From the NCBI GenBank assembly GCA_963731585.1, contig CAVSWC010000003.1, positions 992,001 through 1,056,000 on the forward strand: a stretch of 64,000 nucleotides of DNA, read 5' to 3'. This DNA comes from CANKHA01 sp963731585 (GTDB lineage: Bacteria > Pseudomonadota > Alphaproteobacteria > Rhizobiales > Xanthobacteraceae). The notes under the pieces are model-generated. The model ran no database searches. It saw only the letters and a program-made list of their open reading frames with translations, and was not told the DNA's origin. Positions within the stretch are counted from its first letter, which is position 1; every line of letters begins with the position of its first letter. Positions 63,774-64,000 of the stretch are shown piece after piece. A program made the translations under genes and the position numbers.

Positions 63774-64000
63774 ATGAGTGCCGCAGTGCAAGAAATAGCC
63801 GGCCTGCCGGACATGAAGGTGTCGGTCCGCCAGCAATTCGGAATCGACAGCGACATGGAGGTTCCGGCTTATTCCCAGCCCGACGAGCACGTGCCGGAAA
63901 TCGACTCCGATTATCGCTTCGACAGGCCGACCACGCTTGCCATTCTCGCCGGCTTTGCGCGCAACCGCCGCGTGATCGTCACCGGCTATCACGGCACCGG
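63774..64000 (+). CDS. cobS: Cobaltochelatase subunit CobS (3' partial)
   Basis: Part of the AAA+ complex that inserts cobalt into the corrin ring in aerobic cobalamin synthesis. ATG 63774 follows an ACGGAGGACCA site. The start MSAAVQEIAGLPDMKVSVRQ, then DYRFDRPTTLAILAGFARNR and RVIVTGYHGTG at the window edge, is the CobS N-terminus leading into Walker A. The order bolA, DnaJ, cobS is conserved in relatives. Confidence 0.95.
   Translation, partial: MSAAVQEIAGLPDMKVSVRQQFGIDSDMEVPAYSQPDEHVPEIDSDYRFDRPTTLAILAGFARNRRVIVTGYHGT

Overview
The window looks like a chromosomal contig from a GC-rich alphaproteobacterium of the order Hyphomicrobiales, near Bradyrhizobium, Rhodopseudomonas or the Xanthobacteraceae. 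The evidence is synteny and family content: accA-xerD-aroK-aroB, bolA-DnaJ-cobS, prfA-prmC-DUF4167, ptsP-lysC-ubiG, sdhCDAB, phaR-phaAB, mtgA-rpmF, and many DUF families typical of this order. No plasmid, phage or CRISPR signature was seen. The assignment comes from reading proteins, not from a database search.

Layout. 0-10.5 kb: 5'-truncated amidohydrolase, MFS transporter, exported MsrA, secreted EEP-fold hydrolase, AT-richer pyrE-like gene, tRNA-Ala(CGC), yggT, a DUF167 remnant, folD, polysaccharide deacetylase and a GNAT. 10.7-20.9 kb: typA, M50 protease, pterin dehydratase, DUF1232, IalB-like protein, rlmN, two tandem membrane proteins, argG, GlsB/YeaQ, VOC and PNPOx-like proteins. 21-25 kb: DoxX and sdhCDAB. 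25.1-28.5 kb: an ECF sigma factor, NrsF-like anti-sigma factor, methionine-rich periplasmic peptide, cytochrome b and YedY/MsrP-like molybdoenzyme, read as a reactive-chlorine/oxidant defence cluster. 28.5-43.2 kb: DUF1345, ispA, mtgA, rpmF, phaR-phaAB, a thioredoxin-fold gene broken by an in-frame stop, gloB, methyltransferase, DUF4167, prmC, prfA and ptsP. 43.5-50.9 kb: lysC, ubiG, DMT transporter, DUF1178, carbon-nitrogen hydrolase, grxC, comF, methyltransferase, Flp pilin and mutT. 50.9-64 kb: argJ, parvulin lipoprotein, secA, L,D-transpeptidase, accA, xerD, aroK, aroB, bolA, J-domain protein and the start of cobS.

The strongest functional signal is the cluster at 25.1-28.5 kb. Two exact copies of GTAACC-N16-CGAA lie upstream of the sigma factor (25149-25174) and of the Met-rich peptide (26594-26619), which fits autoregulation by the ECF factor. 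A near match, GTAACC-N16-CGTA, precedes the exported msrA on the minus strand. Together these suggest one oxidant-repair regulon for the cell envelope: sigma/anti-sigma control, a sacrificial Met-rich peptide, and two kinds of methionine sulfoxide reductase.

Many genes carry apparent single-base indels, including ones that should be essential (accA, aroB, ispA, prmC, ubiG). The density is far higher between 45.0 and 50.4 kb. The simplest reading is sequencing or assembly error, so most 'broken' genes here are probably intact in the organism. Clear exceptions are an in-frame TAG in the thioredoxin-like gene and a truncated DUF167 remnant. Several families of palindromic repeats fill the intergenic gaps, and copies also sit inside rlmN and a methyltransferase gene.
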